Shown here: piece by piece, positions 8,395 to 17,043 of the stretch | How the letters are laid out: the number at the start of each line of letters is the position of its first letter | Numbering within the stretch: position 1 is the first letter of the stretch | Assembly (NCBI GenBank): GCA_963841715.1 | Contig: CAWJDP010000001.1 | Coordinates: 620,001 to 684,000 of the forward strand | Length of the DNA stretch: 64,000 nucleotides | Source: DASPWW01 sp963841715 | Lineage (GTDB): Bacteria > Actinomycetota > Thermoleophilia > Solirubrobacterales > 70-9 | Direction: 5' to 3' | Notes under the pieces: generated by a model | What the model was told of the DNA's origin: nothing | What the model saw: the letters and a program-made list of their open reading frames with translations, nothing else | Databases searched by the model: none | Made by a program: the position numbers and the translations under genes

Positions 8395-9261
8395 ATGATC
8401 GAGCTCGGAATCCTTCTCGCCCTCGGCTGCGCTTGCGCGGGCAACGTCAGCTTCCTGTGCAAGCAGCGTGGCGCGGTCGCCGCCCCGAAGGTCGAGTTCA
8501 TGCGCCCGCTGGCGAGCGCGAAGGCGCTGTTCCGCTCGCGCTGGTGGACGATCGGGTTCGCGATCGGGGTGTTCGCCTGGGTGCTGCATGTCGCGGCGAT
8601 GGCAATCGCCCCGCTGTCGATCGTCCAAGCGGTGATCGCCGGCGGACTTGCGCTTCTGGCCGTCCCCGCGCAGCGCTGGTTCGGGATCACGCTCGGCCGG
8701 CGCGAGTGGCTCGGGCTCGGGCTCAGCGCGCTAGGGCTCGCCTGCCTCGCGATCACGCTCGGCGCCGGCTCACACGGCCAGCACTCGAGCTACCAGGTCG
8801 CGCCGCTTGCCGGCTTCGAGGCCGCCGCGCTTGTCGTCGGGATCCTGCTCGTCCTCGGCGACCGCGTCGAGCGGGTCAAGCATCGCCACGGGCTCCTCCT
8901 CGGCGTCTCCAGCGGCCTCCTGCTCGGCGTGTCCGACGTTTCGATCAAGGCGCTGTCGGGCACCGTGCCGAGCGACGCGCTCAGCATCCTCTCCCCGTGG
9001 GCGCCGCTCGCGCTCGTCGCCTCGCTGCTGGCGTTCTTCGCCCTCGCCCGCGGCCTCCAGACCGCCGAGGCGATCCCGGTGATCACGCTGACCTCGATCG
9101 CCGCGAACTGCTCCGCGATCCTCGGCGGCGTGCTCGTCTTCGACGACCCGATCGGCAGCGGGGCGCTCGAGATCGCGATTCGGGCCTTCGCCCTCGTCGC
9201 GCTGGTCGGCGCGGCGGCGATGATGCCGGCGCCGCTGCGCACCTCCCCCCAGCGCGCCTAG
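8395..9261 (+). CDS. DMT-superfamily (EamA/NIPA-like) membrane transporter
   Basis: A 288-residue protein with about nine to ten hydrophobic helices arranged as two similar halves. These include ELGILLALGCACAGNVSFLC at the N-terminus and VITLTSIAANCSAILGGVLVF near the end. It belongs to the drug/metabolite transporter superfamily, whose members export amino acids, nucleosides or drugs or move magnesium. A long hydrophilic loop after the first helix and the paired-helix order resemble NIPA-like members, but the substrate is unknown. It stands alone, ending at a GC hairpin before gadB. Confidence 0.75.
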   Translation: MIELGILLALGCACAGNVSFLCKQRGAVAAPKVEFMRPLASAKALFRSRWWTIGFAIGVFAWVLHVAAMAIAPLSIVQAVIAGGLALLAVPAQRWFGITLGRREWLGLGLSALGLACLAITLGAGSHGQHSSYQVAPLAGFEAAALVVGILLVLGDRVERVKHRHGLLLGVSSGLLLGVSDVSIKALSGTVPSDALSILSPWAPLALVASLLAFFALARGLQTAEAIPVITLTSIAANCSAILGGVLVFDDPIGSGALEIAIRAFALVALVGAAAMMPAPLRTSPQRA

Positions 9262-9275
9262 CCCGGCCGCCGGGC
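9261..9275 (+). terminator. GC hairpin after the DMT transporter
   Basis: GCCCGG at 9261-9266 pairs with CCGGGC at 9270-9275 around a three-base loop, starting on the last base of the stop codon. No T-tract follows. Confidence 0.35.
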
Positions 9276-9304
9276 CGGCAGGGCCGCCGGCGATTCGCAC
9301 AGGA

Positions 9305-9310
9305 TAGGCT
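9305..9310 (+). promoter_or_regulatory. -10 element TAGGCT, leaderless promoter of gadB
   Basis: TAGGCT ends six bases before the ATG at 9317, and no Shine-Dalgarno sequence precedes the start, consistent with a leaderless message. Confidence 0.45.
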
Positions 9311-9316
9311 CCCGTC

Positions 9317-10696
9317 ATGGCGATTGATCCCTTCGGCGGGCTCCCGGCGCGGTACGGCAGTCGCTTCTTCACCGAAGGAGTCCCGGTGGACCGCATGCCC
9401 CAGACGGGGATGGGCGGGGCCGACGCCTACAACCTGCTGCAGGAGGAGCTCGCCCTCGACGGCGACCCTAGTCGCAACCTGGCGACGTTCGTGACCACAT
9501 GGATGGAGCTCCCAGTCAAGCAGCTGATCTCCGACAACCTGCACCGGAACTTCATCGACCATCCCGAGTACCCGCGGACGGCCGAGATCGAGCAGCGGTG
9601 CATCCGCATGCTCGCCGACCTCTACAACGCTCCCGGCGAGACCATCGGCGCGCGCTGCCAGGGCTCCTCGGAGGCGATCATGCTCGGCGCCCTGGCCGCG
9701 AAGTGGCGCTGGCGCGAGCGCCGCGAGAAGGAGAAGAAGGACACGACGAAGCCGAACCTCGTCTTCGGCGGCGACGTGCACGTCGTCTGGGACAAGTTCT
9801 GCCGCTACTTCGATGTCGAGCCGCGAACGATCCCGCTGCGCAAGGACAGGTTCACGATCCACGCCGAGGACGTCGAGCCCCACGTCGACGAGAACACGAT
9901 CGCCGTCGTCGCCGTCGTCGGGACCACGTTCACCGGTCACGCTGACGACGTCGTCGGGATCGACAGGCTGCTGACGGGGATGCGCGACGACAAGGGCCTC
10001 GACATCCCGATGCATGTCGACGGCGCCAGCGGGGGGTTCGTGTGGCCGTTCCTCTATCCCGACGAGCCGTGGGACTTCCGGCTCGAGAGCGTGCGCTCGA
10101 TCAACGTCTCGGGACACAAGTTCGGGATGGTCTACCCCGGGATCGGGTGGCTGGTCTTCCGCGAGAAGGCCGACCTCCCCGAGGACCTGATCTTCTACGA
10201 GAACTACCTTGGCGAGCAGGATCCGACGTTCACGCTCAACTTCTCGACCGGGAGCGCGATGGTCCTCGCCCAGTACTACAACTTCTGCCGCTTCGGGCAC
10301 GAGGGCTACTCGGAGATCATCCACAACTTCAAGGAGAACGCCCGCTACCTGGGACGCCAGCTCGTCGACTCGGGGCACTTCGAGCTGATCGACGCGGACC
10401 GCGCCCAGCTGCCCCTGGTCGCGTTCAAGCTCGCGAGGACCGACCTCCCCTACGACGAGACGGACATCGCGGGGCTGCTCGCCGCCGAGCGCGGCTGGAT
10501 GGTACCCGCGTACACAATGCCGCCGAACGCGGACCACGTGAAGGTGATGCGCGCGCTGGTAAAGGAGAACGTGAGTCACGCCGGGGCGCGGACGCTGGCC
10601 GACGACATGACGAAGGCCTGCGCCACGCTCGACGAGCGCGGGGAGGGGATCCCGGAGAGCGCGAAGAAGCGGGCCTCGCGGCTCGTCGGCGCCTGA
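9317..10696 (+). CDS. gadB: Glutamate decarboxylase
   Basis: A 459-residue PLP enzyme of the group II decarboxylases, converting glutamate to GABA and CO2 with consumption of a proton. Clear markers: RTAEIEQRCIRMLADLYNAP, the GSSEAIMLGALAAKWRWRER block, HVDGASGGFVWPF, and the PLP lysine Lys268 in INVSGHKFGMVYPG. Length and motifs match bacterial GadB. No glutamate/GABA antiporter is adjacent, so an acid-resistance pair is not evident; a GABA-shunt or pH-homeostasis role is possible. It converges on the epimerase gene. Confidence 0.95.
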   Translation: MAIDPFGGLPARYGSRFFTEGVPVDRMPQTGMGGADAYNLLQEELALDGDPSRNLATFVTTWMELPVKQLISDNLHRNFIDHPEYPRTAEIEQRCIRMLADLYNAPGETIGARCQGSSEAIMLGALAAKWRWRERREKEKKDTTKPNLVFGGDVHVVWDKFCRYFDVEPRTIPLRKDRFTIHAEDVEPHVDENTIAVVAVVGTTFTGHADDVVGIDRLLTGMRDDKGLDIPMHVDGASGGFVWPFLYPDEPWDFRLESVRSINVSGHKFGMVYPGIGWLVFREKADLPEDLIFYENYLGEQDPTFTLNFSTGSAMVLAQYYNFCRFGHEGYSEIIHNFKENARYLGRQLVDSGHFELIDADRAQLPLVAFKLARTDLPYDETDIAGLLAAERGWMVPAYTMPPNADHVKVMRALVKENVSHAGARTLADDMTKACATLDERGEGIPESAKKRASRLVGA

Positions 10697-10720
10697 GCGC
10701 GGGACCTCAGCCGAGGACCG

Positions 10721-11734
10721 CTAGGAGGAGGAGGAGGAGGAGGAGGAGGAGGACGGGAGGCGGCCCTCGACGGCGAGGGTGTCGCGCATGCCCTGCTCGA
10801 GGCCGCGCGGGGAGTAGCCGAGCTGCTCCATCGCCTTGTCGTGCTTGGCCCAGAACGTGACCCCGTCCGCGGAGCTGATCAGCTCGCGGAGATTGGGGCG
10901 CTGGCCCATCACCTTGCCGACCACGGGGCCGACCGGGGTCAGCGCCTTCATCATCGGCGTCGGGATCGCGCGCTTTGGGGCCTTCTTGTCGCTGACCCGG
11001 GCGACGGTGTCGATCAGCTCGCGCATCGTCGTGATCTGACCGCCGAGCACGTACGCCTCGCCGACCTTGCCGTCGTCGAGCGCGAGCAGGACGCCGTCGG
11101 CGACATCGTCGACGTGGACCATGTTCATCCCCAGATCGGGGAAGGCGATCATCGGCATCTTGCCGTCGAGGAACTGATTGATCTGGCTGCCGAGCGCGGA
11201 ATGGTCATTTGGCCCGTAGACGCCGCCCGGCTGGACGATCACACCCGGCAGTCCCTCGTCGTCGATCAGCCGCTCTGCGATCTGGTGAGCCTGGACCTTG
11301 GTCTCCTCGTAGTAGGAGGTGTAGTCGCCTCCGGGGTGGACGTAGGACTCGTCGACAACCTGGCCGCGCGTGTTGCCGAACGCACCGACGGTCGAGATGT
11401 AGACGACCTTGGGGACCTTCTCCTCGAGCGCGGCGCGGAGCACGCGCTCGGTCCCGAGCACGTTCGCCTCGTACATCGCCGCGCGCTCGCCCTTCGGGAT
11501 CCCGACCTCGTAGACGGCGGCGCCGTGAATCACAGCGTCGCAGTCGTGCATGCCCGCACGCAACGCGGCGTCGTCGGAGAGATTGCCCTCGACAAGCTCG
11601 CAGCCGAGCTCCTCGAGCGGCTTGCCCTTCTCGTAGTTGCGGCACAGCGTCCGCACCTCGTCGCCACGGGCTAGCAGCTTGCGGACGACGTGACCGCCGA
11701 TGAACCCTGTGCCGCCGGTTACGAAGACCTTCAT
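10721..11734 (-). CDS. NAD(P)-dependent epimerase/dehydratase (extended SDR)
   Basis: A 337-residue Rossmann-fold protein. The N-terminal GGTGFIGGHVV binds NAD(P), YISTVGAFG carries the catalytic Ser/Thr region, and YYEETK is the Tyr-x-x-x-Lys pair. The family includes sugar-nucleotide epimerases, dihydroflavonol-reductase-like enzymes and hopanoid-associated reductases; the substrate is unknown. The C-terminus ends in ten serines encoded by a perfect trinucleotide repeat, so the tail length probably varies between strains. It has its own leaderless-type promoter. Confidence 0.85.
   Translation of the reverse strand: MKVFVTGGTGFIGGHVVRKLLARGDEVRTLCRNYEKGKPLEELGCELVEGNLSDDAALRAGMHDCDAVIHGAAVYEVGIPKGERAAMYEANVLGTERVLRAALEEKVPKVVYISTVGAFGNTRGQVVDESYVHPGGDYTSYYEETKVQAHQIAERLIDDEGLPGVIVQPGGVYGPNDHSALGSQINQFLDGKMPMIAFPDLGMNMVHVDDVADGVLLALDDGKVGEAYVLGGQITTMRELIDTVARVSDKKAPKRAIPTPMMKALTPVGPVVGKVMGQRPNLRELISSADGVTFWAKHDKAMEQLGYSPRGLEQGMRDTLAVEGRLPSSSSSSSSSS
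10723..10752 (+). repeat. Perfect (AGG)10 trinucleotide repeat
   Basis: Ten uninterrupted AGG units on the plus strand encode ten TCC serine codons at the end of the epimerase gene on the minus strand. Slippage would change tail length in whole codons and would not shift the frame. Confidence 0.95.
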
Positions 11735-11743
11735 TCATCGCGC

Positions 11744-11749
11744 AGCGTA
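11744..11749 (-). promoter_or_regulatory. -10 element TACGCT before the epimerase gene
   Basis: On the minus strand TACGCT ends nine bases before the ATG at 11734. Confidence 0.35.
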
Positions 11750-11838
11750 CCCGCAATCATCGAGCGACGATGATGGACGCTGAGCGAGGTGTGGCCGGTC
11801 TACCCCCAGGGTTGGCTCGACGACCAGGCGTCGTCGTC

Positions 11839-11844
11839 TAGCAT
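11839..11844 (+). promoter_or_regulatory. -10 element TAGCAT before the beta-propeller gene
   Basis: TAGCAT ends seven bases before the ATG at 11852. Confidence 0.35.
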
Positions 11845-11851
11845 CGAGGCC

Positions 11852-12675
11852 ATGACGCCGCCGAGAACACTCGCCGCCCTGCTGTTCGCAGGCGTGGCGA
11901 TGATCGCCGTGGCAACAGTTCCGGCGCCGGACCAGGCCGAGGCGCTGATCTTCTGGAACTACGCCGGTCGGATGGGCCGCGCCCAGATGAACGGCTCCAA
12001 GGCCCAGCGCCCGATCCTCAAGGGCGCCCGCGATCCGCACGGGATCGCCGCGAGCAAGAAGTATCCTTTTGGGCCGACACCACCGGCAGCATCGGCCGCT
12101 CGAAGCTCAACGGCTCACACGTCCAGAAGGACTTCATCAACGCCGACTCGCCGTACGGAATCGCCGTTGACGGCACGCACCTCTACTGGGGTGAAGGCGA
12201 TCGGATCGCCCGGGCGAATCTGGACGGCACGGGCGTCGAGCCGAGCTTCGTGACCGGCATCTCCACCTACGGCGGCCTCGCCGTCGACGGCACCTATGTG
12301 TACTGGGCCACCGGCGACGGCGGCATCGGCCGTGCCAAGCTCGACGGCTCCTCGGTCGAACAGAACTTCATCACCACAAGTGGCGACAGCCCGTTCATGC
12401 TCGCCGTCGACGGCTCGAACATCTACTGGTCGCAGTTGGGCCGATACCTCGGCCGCGCCAGCCTCGACGGCACGAATGTCGAAGACAAGTTCGTCAAGAC
12501 GCTCGGAATCTCCCCCGGCATCGCCGTCCTTGGCAAGTTCCTCTATTGGTCGAACAACACGCAGGGCGTGATCAGCCGCTCCGATCTGGACGGCAAGAAG
12601 ATCAAGAAGCGCTTCGTCGTCAGCCACCCCGCCCGCACCTGGGCGATGGCCGTCAACAAGCGCAAGAGGTACTGA
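11852..12675 (+). pseudogene. Secreted YWTD-like beta-propeller repeat protein, frameshifted
   Basis: The gene begins with a signal peptide (MTPPRTLAALLFAGVAMIAV, ending near QAEA). It then shows repeats of the LDL-receptor YWTD type, visible as YVYWATGDGGIGRAKLDGSS, IYWSQLGRYLGRASLDGTN and LYWSNNTQGVISRSDLDGKK. The first repeat is in one frame and the later repeats are in another. The break lies in TATCCTTTTGGG (12062-12073): one extra T in the T-run restores a continuous propeller through KYPFWADTTGSIGRSKLNG. Either the gene is inactivated, or this is a sequencing or assembly deletion. Such proteins are extracellular binding scaffolds. Confidence 0.7.
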
Positions 12676-12752
12676 CGCAGGCGGGCGCTCTCTCTCAGGG
12701 GGCCGCGACGCCGCGCCCGCGCTCGCCATCGAGCCCGAGTTGGAGGACGTCG

Positions 12753-13625
12753 TTGAGCAGGGCGGGGGTGGCGCTGTGCGCGGCGGTCGCGACCGTGCTC
12801 GCGCTCGTCCCCGGCGCCGGGGCAACCCCGCGCGATCCGCGGCTCGCGGGCGTCCACAGCTGGGCGTTCGCGATCGGCAACCACACGCTCGACGGCGGCG
12901 CGTCCGGCGTCGGGGCGCGCTACGCGGGCTACGACCTCGTCGTCACCGACGGCGAGGAGGCGACGCCGGCCAAGATCGCCGCGCTGCATGCGGACGGGGC
13001 GATCGTGCTCGCCTATCTCAGCGTCGGGACGATCGAGAAGTGGCGCTCGTGGTACCCGCAGCTGAAGCGCTATCGGCTCGCGGCTTGGAAGGACTGGAGG
13101 GACGAGTGGTTCGCGAAGGTGCGCTCGCGCCGCTACCGCAAGGCGGTCGCCGGCAAGGTCGCGCCGGCGCTTCTCGACAAGGGCTTCGACGGCCTCTTCC
13201 TCGACAACACCGACATGATCGAGAACCACCACGGCCAGGCGAAGGGGATGCGGACGCTGGTCCGCTCGCTCTCGGGGCTCGCGCGGGAGCGCGGGAAGCT
13301 GCTGTTCGCCCAGAACGGATACGACGTGATCGGCCCGCTGATCCCGTACCTCGACGGCTGGAACCGCGAGGACGTGACCTGGACCTGGGACTTTGACCGC
13401 CACCGCTACGTGCACCAGCACCCGGAAGAGATCGCGGGCGCGCTCGGTGAGCTGCGCTCGCTGGCCGCCGACGGGCTGCTCGTCACCACGACCGACTACG
13501 TCTCCGCGGGCGACGCCGGAGCCTCCGCCGAGGCGGTCTCGAACGCCTGCTCGGCTGGCGCGCTGCCGTATGTGAGCGACATCGGCCTGCGCCGCGTCCC
13601 AGCCGCGCCGCCGATCTGCCCGTAG
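12753..13625 (+). CDS. Secreted GH114-like protein (endo-alpha-1,4-polygalactosaminidase family)
   Basis: A 290-residue protein with a signal peptide (SRAGVALCAAVATVLALVPG) and a TIM-barrel domain of the GH114 family: VLAYLSVGTIEKWRSWYP, the GFDGLFLDNTDMIE strand with candidate acidic catalytic residues, LLFAQNGYD and VTWTWDFDRHRY. The family includes hydrolases of galactosamine-containing exopolysaccharides. The TTG at 12753 is chosen because GGAGG at 12742-12746 sits six bases upstream and the signal peptide begins there; longer frames overlap the previous gene. It may act on extracellular polysaccharide, but its own substrate is not shown. Confidence 0.82.
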   Translation: MSRAGVALCAAVATVLALVPGAGATPRDPRLAGVHSWAFAIGNHTLDGGASGVGARYAGYDLVVTDGEEATPAKIAALHADGAIVLAYLSVGTIEKWRSWYPQLKRYRLAAWKDWRDEWFAKVRSRRYRKAVAGKVAPALLDKGFDGLFLDNTDMIENHHGQAKGMRTLVRSLSGLARERGKLLFAQNGYDVIGPLIPYLDGWNREDVTWTWDFDRHRYVHQHPEEIAGALGELRSLAADGLLVTTTDYVSAGDAGASAEAVSNACSAGALPYVSDIGLRRVPAAPPICP

Positions 13626-13641
13626 CGGCTGGCGAGCTACC

Positions 13642-13647
13642 TACACT
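13642..13647 (+). promoter_or_regulatory. -10 element TACACT, leaderless promoter of hflX
   Basis: TACACT ends eight bases before the hflX ATG at 13656. Confidence 0.4.
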
Positions 13648-13655
13648 TCAGGCGG

Positions 13656-15005
13656 ATGGGCGAATCCACCACCACGCGCACGACCGAGATCGCGGGCGTG
13701 GCCAACCCCAGGGCGCGCCAGCGCGCGGTCGCGATCGGGATCGTAGGCGGTCGCGGTCAATCGGACGCGGGCGACCCGCTCGTGGAGCTGAAGGAGCTGC
13801 TGCGGACCGCCGGCGTTGCGACCGCGGGCGAGCTGATCCAGCACCGCGACGAGCCCGACCCGAACCGCTACCTCGGCAGCGGCAAGCTCGCCGAGCTGAA
13901 GGCCGAGATCGCGCGCGCGGACGCGAACCTGGTCGCCTGCGACGACGAGCTCGCCCCGCGCCAGGAGCGCAATATCGAGGCTGCCCTCGGCGTCCCGGTG
14001 ATCGACCGCACCGCCGTCATCCTCGACATCTTCGCTGACCACGCGCACAGCGCCGAGGGCAAGCTCCAGGTCGAGCTCGCCCAGCTCGAGTACAACCTTG
14101 CGCGGATGCGCGGCCTGTGGACGCACCTCGAGCGGCTCGGCGGCGGGATCGGGACCAGGGGCCCGGGGGAGACGCAGATCGAGACCGACCGCCGCCTCGC
14201 GCGCGACCGGATCGCGACCCTGCGGCGCCGGCTCGGCCGCCTGGAGCGGAACCGCATGGTGATGCGCTCGACCCGCCAGCAGGCCTCGCTTCCGATCGTC
14301 GCACTCGCCGGGTACACAAACGCCGGCAAGTCGACGCTGCTGAACGCGCTCACCGGGGCCGACGTGGGGGTGGGGGAGCGTTTGTTCCACACCCTCGACC
14401 CGACGACGCGCGCCTACGAGCACGGCGGGCGGCGCTATCTCGTCACCGACACGGTCGGGTTCATCCGCAAGCTGCCGCATCAGCTCGTCGAGGCGTTCAA
14501 GGCGACGCTCGAGGAGACCGCGCTCGCCGACCTGGTCCTCCACGTCGTCGATGCAGCCGAGCCGGCCGAGGACCGCGCCGAGGCGATCTCCGCCGCCGAC
14601 TCCGTGCTCGAGGAGATCGGGGCCGGCTCGAAGCCGCGAATCCTCGTCTACAACAAGGCCGACCTGATCGACTCCGAGGAGCTCGCCGACCTCATCGTCG
14701 GCGAGGCAGACGCGGTCGCGATCTCGGCCCGCGCGGGCTCGGGGATCGAGGAGCTCCGCGACCGGATCGAGGTCGCGTTCGCGGAGACGCTTCGCGCCGT
14801 CGAGCTGCTGGTCCCCTACTCGGAGGGCCGACGGCTCTCCGAGCTGCACGAGCTCGCCGGCTACCTCGATCGCGAGGATCGCCCCGAGGGCGTGCTCGTC
14901 CACGCGAGGATCCCGGTCGCGCTCGAGCACCGCTTCGCGGACCTTGCGGTGAACGGCGCCGGGACACCCGCGCCGCGGACCGGAAACGGCGCCGGGCCGG
15001 GTTAG
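13656..15005 (+). CDS. hflX: Ribosome-associated GTPase HflX
   Basis: A 449-residue GTPase. The N-terminal HflX domain has DPNRYLGSGKLAELK and QVELAQLEYNLARMRGLW, followed by the glycine-rich GGGIGTRGPGETQIETDRR segment. The G domain carries GYTNAGKST (P-loop), DTVGFIRKLPHQLVEAF (switch II) and NKAD (guanine specificity). HflX binds stalled 70S ribosomes and splits them under stress. The C-terminal 20 residues are a disordered Gly/Pro tail. A TACACT hexamer eight bases upstream suggests leaderless transcription. dut follows directly. Confidence 0.96.
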   Translation: MGESTTTRTTEIAGVANPRARQRAVAIGIVGGRGQSDAGDPLVELKELLRTAGVATAGELIQHRDEPDPNRYLGSGKLAELKAEIARADANLVACDDELAPRQERNIEAALGVPVIDRTAVILDIFADHAHSAEGKLQVELAQLEYNLARMRGLWTHLERLGGGIGTRGPGETQIETDRRLARDRIATLRRRLGRLERNRMVMRSTRQQASLPIVALAGYTNAGKSTLLNALTGADVGVGERLFHTLDPTTRAYEHGGRRYLVTDTVGFIRKLPHQLVEAFKATLEETALADLVLHVVDAAEPAEDRAEAISAADSVLEEIGAGSKPRILVYNKADLIDSEELADLIVGEADAVAISARAGSGIEELRDRIEVAFAETLRAVELLVPYSEGRRLSELHELAGYLDREDRPEGVLVHARIPVALEHRFADLAVNGAGTPAPRTGNGAGPG

Positions 15006-15008
15006 GCT
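15003..15008 (+). promoter_or_regulatory. -10 element TAGGCT, leaderless promoter of dut
   Basis: TAGGCT overlaps the hflX stop codon and ends seven bases before the dut GTG at 15016, supporting that start. Confidence 0.45.
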
Positions 15009-15015
15009 CCCGCGG

Positions 15016-15447
15016 GTGGAGCTGCGCTTCACCCGCCTCCGAGACGACGCCGTCGCGCCGACCCGGGCCCACGAGGGCGACGCGGGGCTCGACCTGTGCG
15101 CGGTCGAGGCGGCGACGCTGGAGCCGGGCGGGCGAGCGGCGATCCCGACCGGGATCGCGGTCGAGATCCCGCCGGGCCACGCGGGGCTCGTGCTGCCCCG
15201 GTCGGGGCTCGCTCGGCGCAGTGGGATCGCCCTCGTCAACGCTCCCGGGCTGATCGACTCCGGCTACCGCGGCGAGCTCGAGGTCCTGCTGCTGAACACC
15301 GACCGCGCGAGCGCGTTCGAGGTCGAACCAGGCGACCGCATCGCGCAGCTCGTCCTCGTGCGGTTCGCCGAGGCCGAGCCGACCGAGGCCGCGGCGCTAG
15401 AGGCGAGCGCGCGCGGATCCTCGGGGTTCGGCTCCTCAGGCCGCTAG
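15016..15447 (+). CDS. dut: Deoxyuridine triphosphatase (dUTPase)
   Basis: A 143-residue trimeric dUTPase that removes dUTP and supplies dUMP for thymidylate synthesis. All five family motifs are visible in order: EGDAGLDL (1), LPRSGLA (2), NAPGLIDSGYRGE (3, with the catalytic Asp and Tyr), GDRIAQLVLV (4) and RGSSGFGSSGR (5). The start is GTG. The stop codon TAG shares the palindrome CTAG with the stop of the convergent DUF4389 gene. Confidence 0.96.
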   Translation: MELRFTRLRDDAVAPTRAHEGDAGLDLCAVEAATLEPGGRAAIPTGIAVEIPPGHAGLVLPRSGLARRSGIALVNAPGLIDSGYRGELEVLLLNTDRASAFEVEPGDRIAQLVLVRFAEAEPTEAAALEASARGSSGFGSSGR

Positions 15448-16200
15448 GCGCTCAGCCTGAACGGCGGGTAGTCGTCGGTGATGAGGATGAACGCGTACGC
15501 GGCCACCCGGTTGCCCCATCGCATCACGCCCTCGACGAACTCGAACAGGCTCCGCGGGTAGCGGCCCGTGAACAGGATCGCGAACCACGAGAAGAAGATG
15601 CAGAAAACAGCTGCAATCCCGAGGAAGAACAGCACGATGTAGTGCGGGATCGCGAGGAACCACTTCACCAACGGCATCCCGCGCATCAGATCGCGCTCCG
15701 CGTTCGGGTTCTCGAAGTTGAGGTGGACGGCCTGTTCGTCGTCGGTCGACGGGTAGGTGTCATCCATCAGGTACAGGTAGACGGCGATGCGATTCGAGAA
15801 CCGCAGCAGCTGACGGTTCCACTCCGCCCACCAGGCGGGGTACTTCTTGCGGAACAGGATCATCAGCAGCGGTGCGAGGATCAACAGCCCCGCGCCCGCC
15901 GCGGCGAGCTGCGTCGAGTCGCCGCTCGAGCTTGTGCTGTAGCTGGCCCCCGTCAGCGCGAGGTAGAGGAGGTAGATCGGGATCACGGTGAAAATCCGAA
16001 AGAACGTGGTCAGCCGGTTCAGGTCGCGCTCCGGATACTCGACCGAGAATGTCAGCGGGTACGGCCCGCCGGGCGCCGGGGCCGCGCGGCGGCGGCGAGG
16101 CGGGCGGAGGAGGCGCCTGGCCTGAAGGCGGCGGGGGTGGGGGCGGCGGGGGTTGCGCTGGGGGCGGCGGGGGTGGGAGCGGCGGGGGTCTTCCCTCCAT
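15444..16200 (-). pseudogene. DUF4389 membrane protein with proline-rich N-terminus, frameshifted
   Basis: From the ATG at 16200 (AAGGAGG ten bases upstream) the frame gives MEGRPPPLPPPPPPAQPPPP and about 25 more Pro-rich residues, then runs out of register. The membrane domain is in the +1 frame: GGPYPLTFSVEYPERDLNR, then three hydrophobic segments including VIPIYLLYLALTG, LLILAPLLMIL and IPHYIVLFFLGIAAVF. This is the DUF4389 fold. A one- or two-base indel in the GC-rich proline tract (about 16060-16190) would join the two. Either a real frameshift or a sequencing error in low-complexity DNA. The function of the family is unknown. Confidence 0.72.
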
Positions 16201-16287
16201 GAGAATCAGGCCTCCTTCGTAGATCAAGGCGGAGGCGCAAACATAACGCCGCCCCCGGCTGCCTCAATTGGACCTTCCGAGGGGGTG

Positions 16288-17043
16288 CTAGTCGCCCACG
16301 GCGGCGCGCCGCGCCGACTCGTGCGCGGCGAGCTCGAGGCTGTCGTCGAGCGGCTCGAGCTCCGGCGCGCGGCCAGCTCGCCGCGCGAGCGCGAGCTCGA
16401 TCAGCCGATCGGCCAGCCACGCGTTCTTCGGCAGCAGCGGCCCGTGGAGGTAGGTCCCGAGCATGTTCAGCCGCCGCACGCCCTCGAGGCCGTCGGAGCC
16501 GTTGTTGCCGTGCCCGCTGACGACGCGGCCGAGGGGAGCGGCGTCGGGCCCGAGGTAGGTGCGCCCGCCGTGGTTCTCGAACCCGGCGACGAGCTCGGTC
16601 CCGCCCCCGAGATCGACCTCGATCGCGACGTTTCCGATCAGCCGCGGGCCGGGCTCGCGGACGGTCTCGAGGTCGGCGAGCCCGAGGCCCTCGATCCGCC
16701 GCTCGCCGAGCTGGTACGAGCGCCCGAGGAGCTGGTAGCCGCCGCAGACGGCGAGCACAACGGCCTCGTCCTCGACCGCGGCGGCGAGCGCGTCGCGTTT
16801 CGTCCGCAGCATGTCCTCGGCGACGATCACCTGGTCTCGGTCTTGGCCGCCGCCGATGTAGATCAGGTCGTGCTCGCCGGGGTCGAAGCCCTCGCCGGGC
16901 CCCGCACCCTCGTAGCTGAAGCCGATCCCGCGCCACTCGCAGCGGTGCTGGAGGAAGAGGACGTTGCCGCGATCGGCGTAGATGTTCATCTGCTCCGGGT
17001 AGAGCGCGAGGAAGCGGAGCGTGAGCTCGGAGGGTTGGGTCAT
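16288..17043 (-). CDS. gatD: Lipid II isoglutaminyl synthase, glutaminase subunit GatD
   Basis: A 251-residue CobB/CobQ-like class I glutamine amidotransferase. Catalytic Cys is in LAVCGGYQLLG, and catalytic His in GTYLHGPLLPKN; the substrate-side GGGQDRDQ motif is also present. GatD releases ammonia from glutamine and passes it to MurT, which amidates the alpha-carboxyl of D-glutamate in lipid II. Its ATG overlaps the stop of the upstream methyltransferase gene (ATGA), so all three genes are coupled. The C-terminal extension of about 30 residues is charged. Assignment rests on motifs plus the nearby murT. Confidence 0.93.
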   Translation of the reverse strand: MTQPSELTLRFLALYPEQMNIYADRGNVLFLQHRCEWRGIGFSYEGAGPGEGFDPGEHDLIYIGGGQDRDQVIVAEDMLRTKRDALAAAVEDEAVVLAVCGGYQLLGRSYQLGERRIEGLGLADLETVREPGPRLIGNVAIEVDLGGGTELVAGFENHGGRTYLGPDAAPLGRVVSGHGNNGSDGLEGVRRLNMLGTYLHGPLLPKNAWLADRLIELALARRAGRAPELEPLDDSLELAAHESARRAAVGD

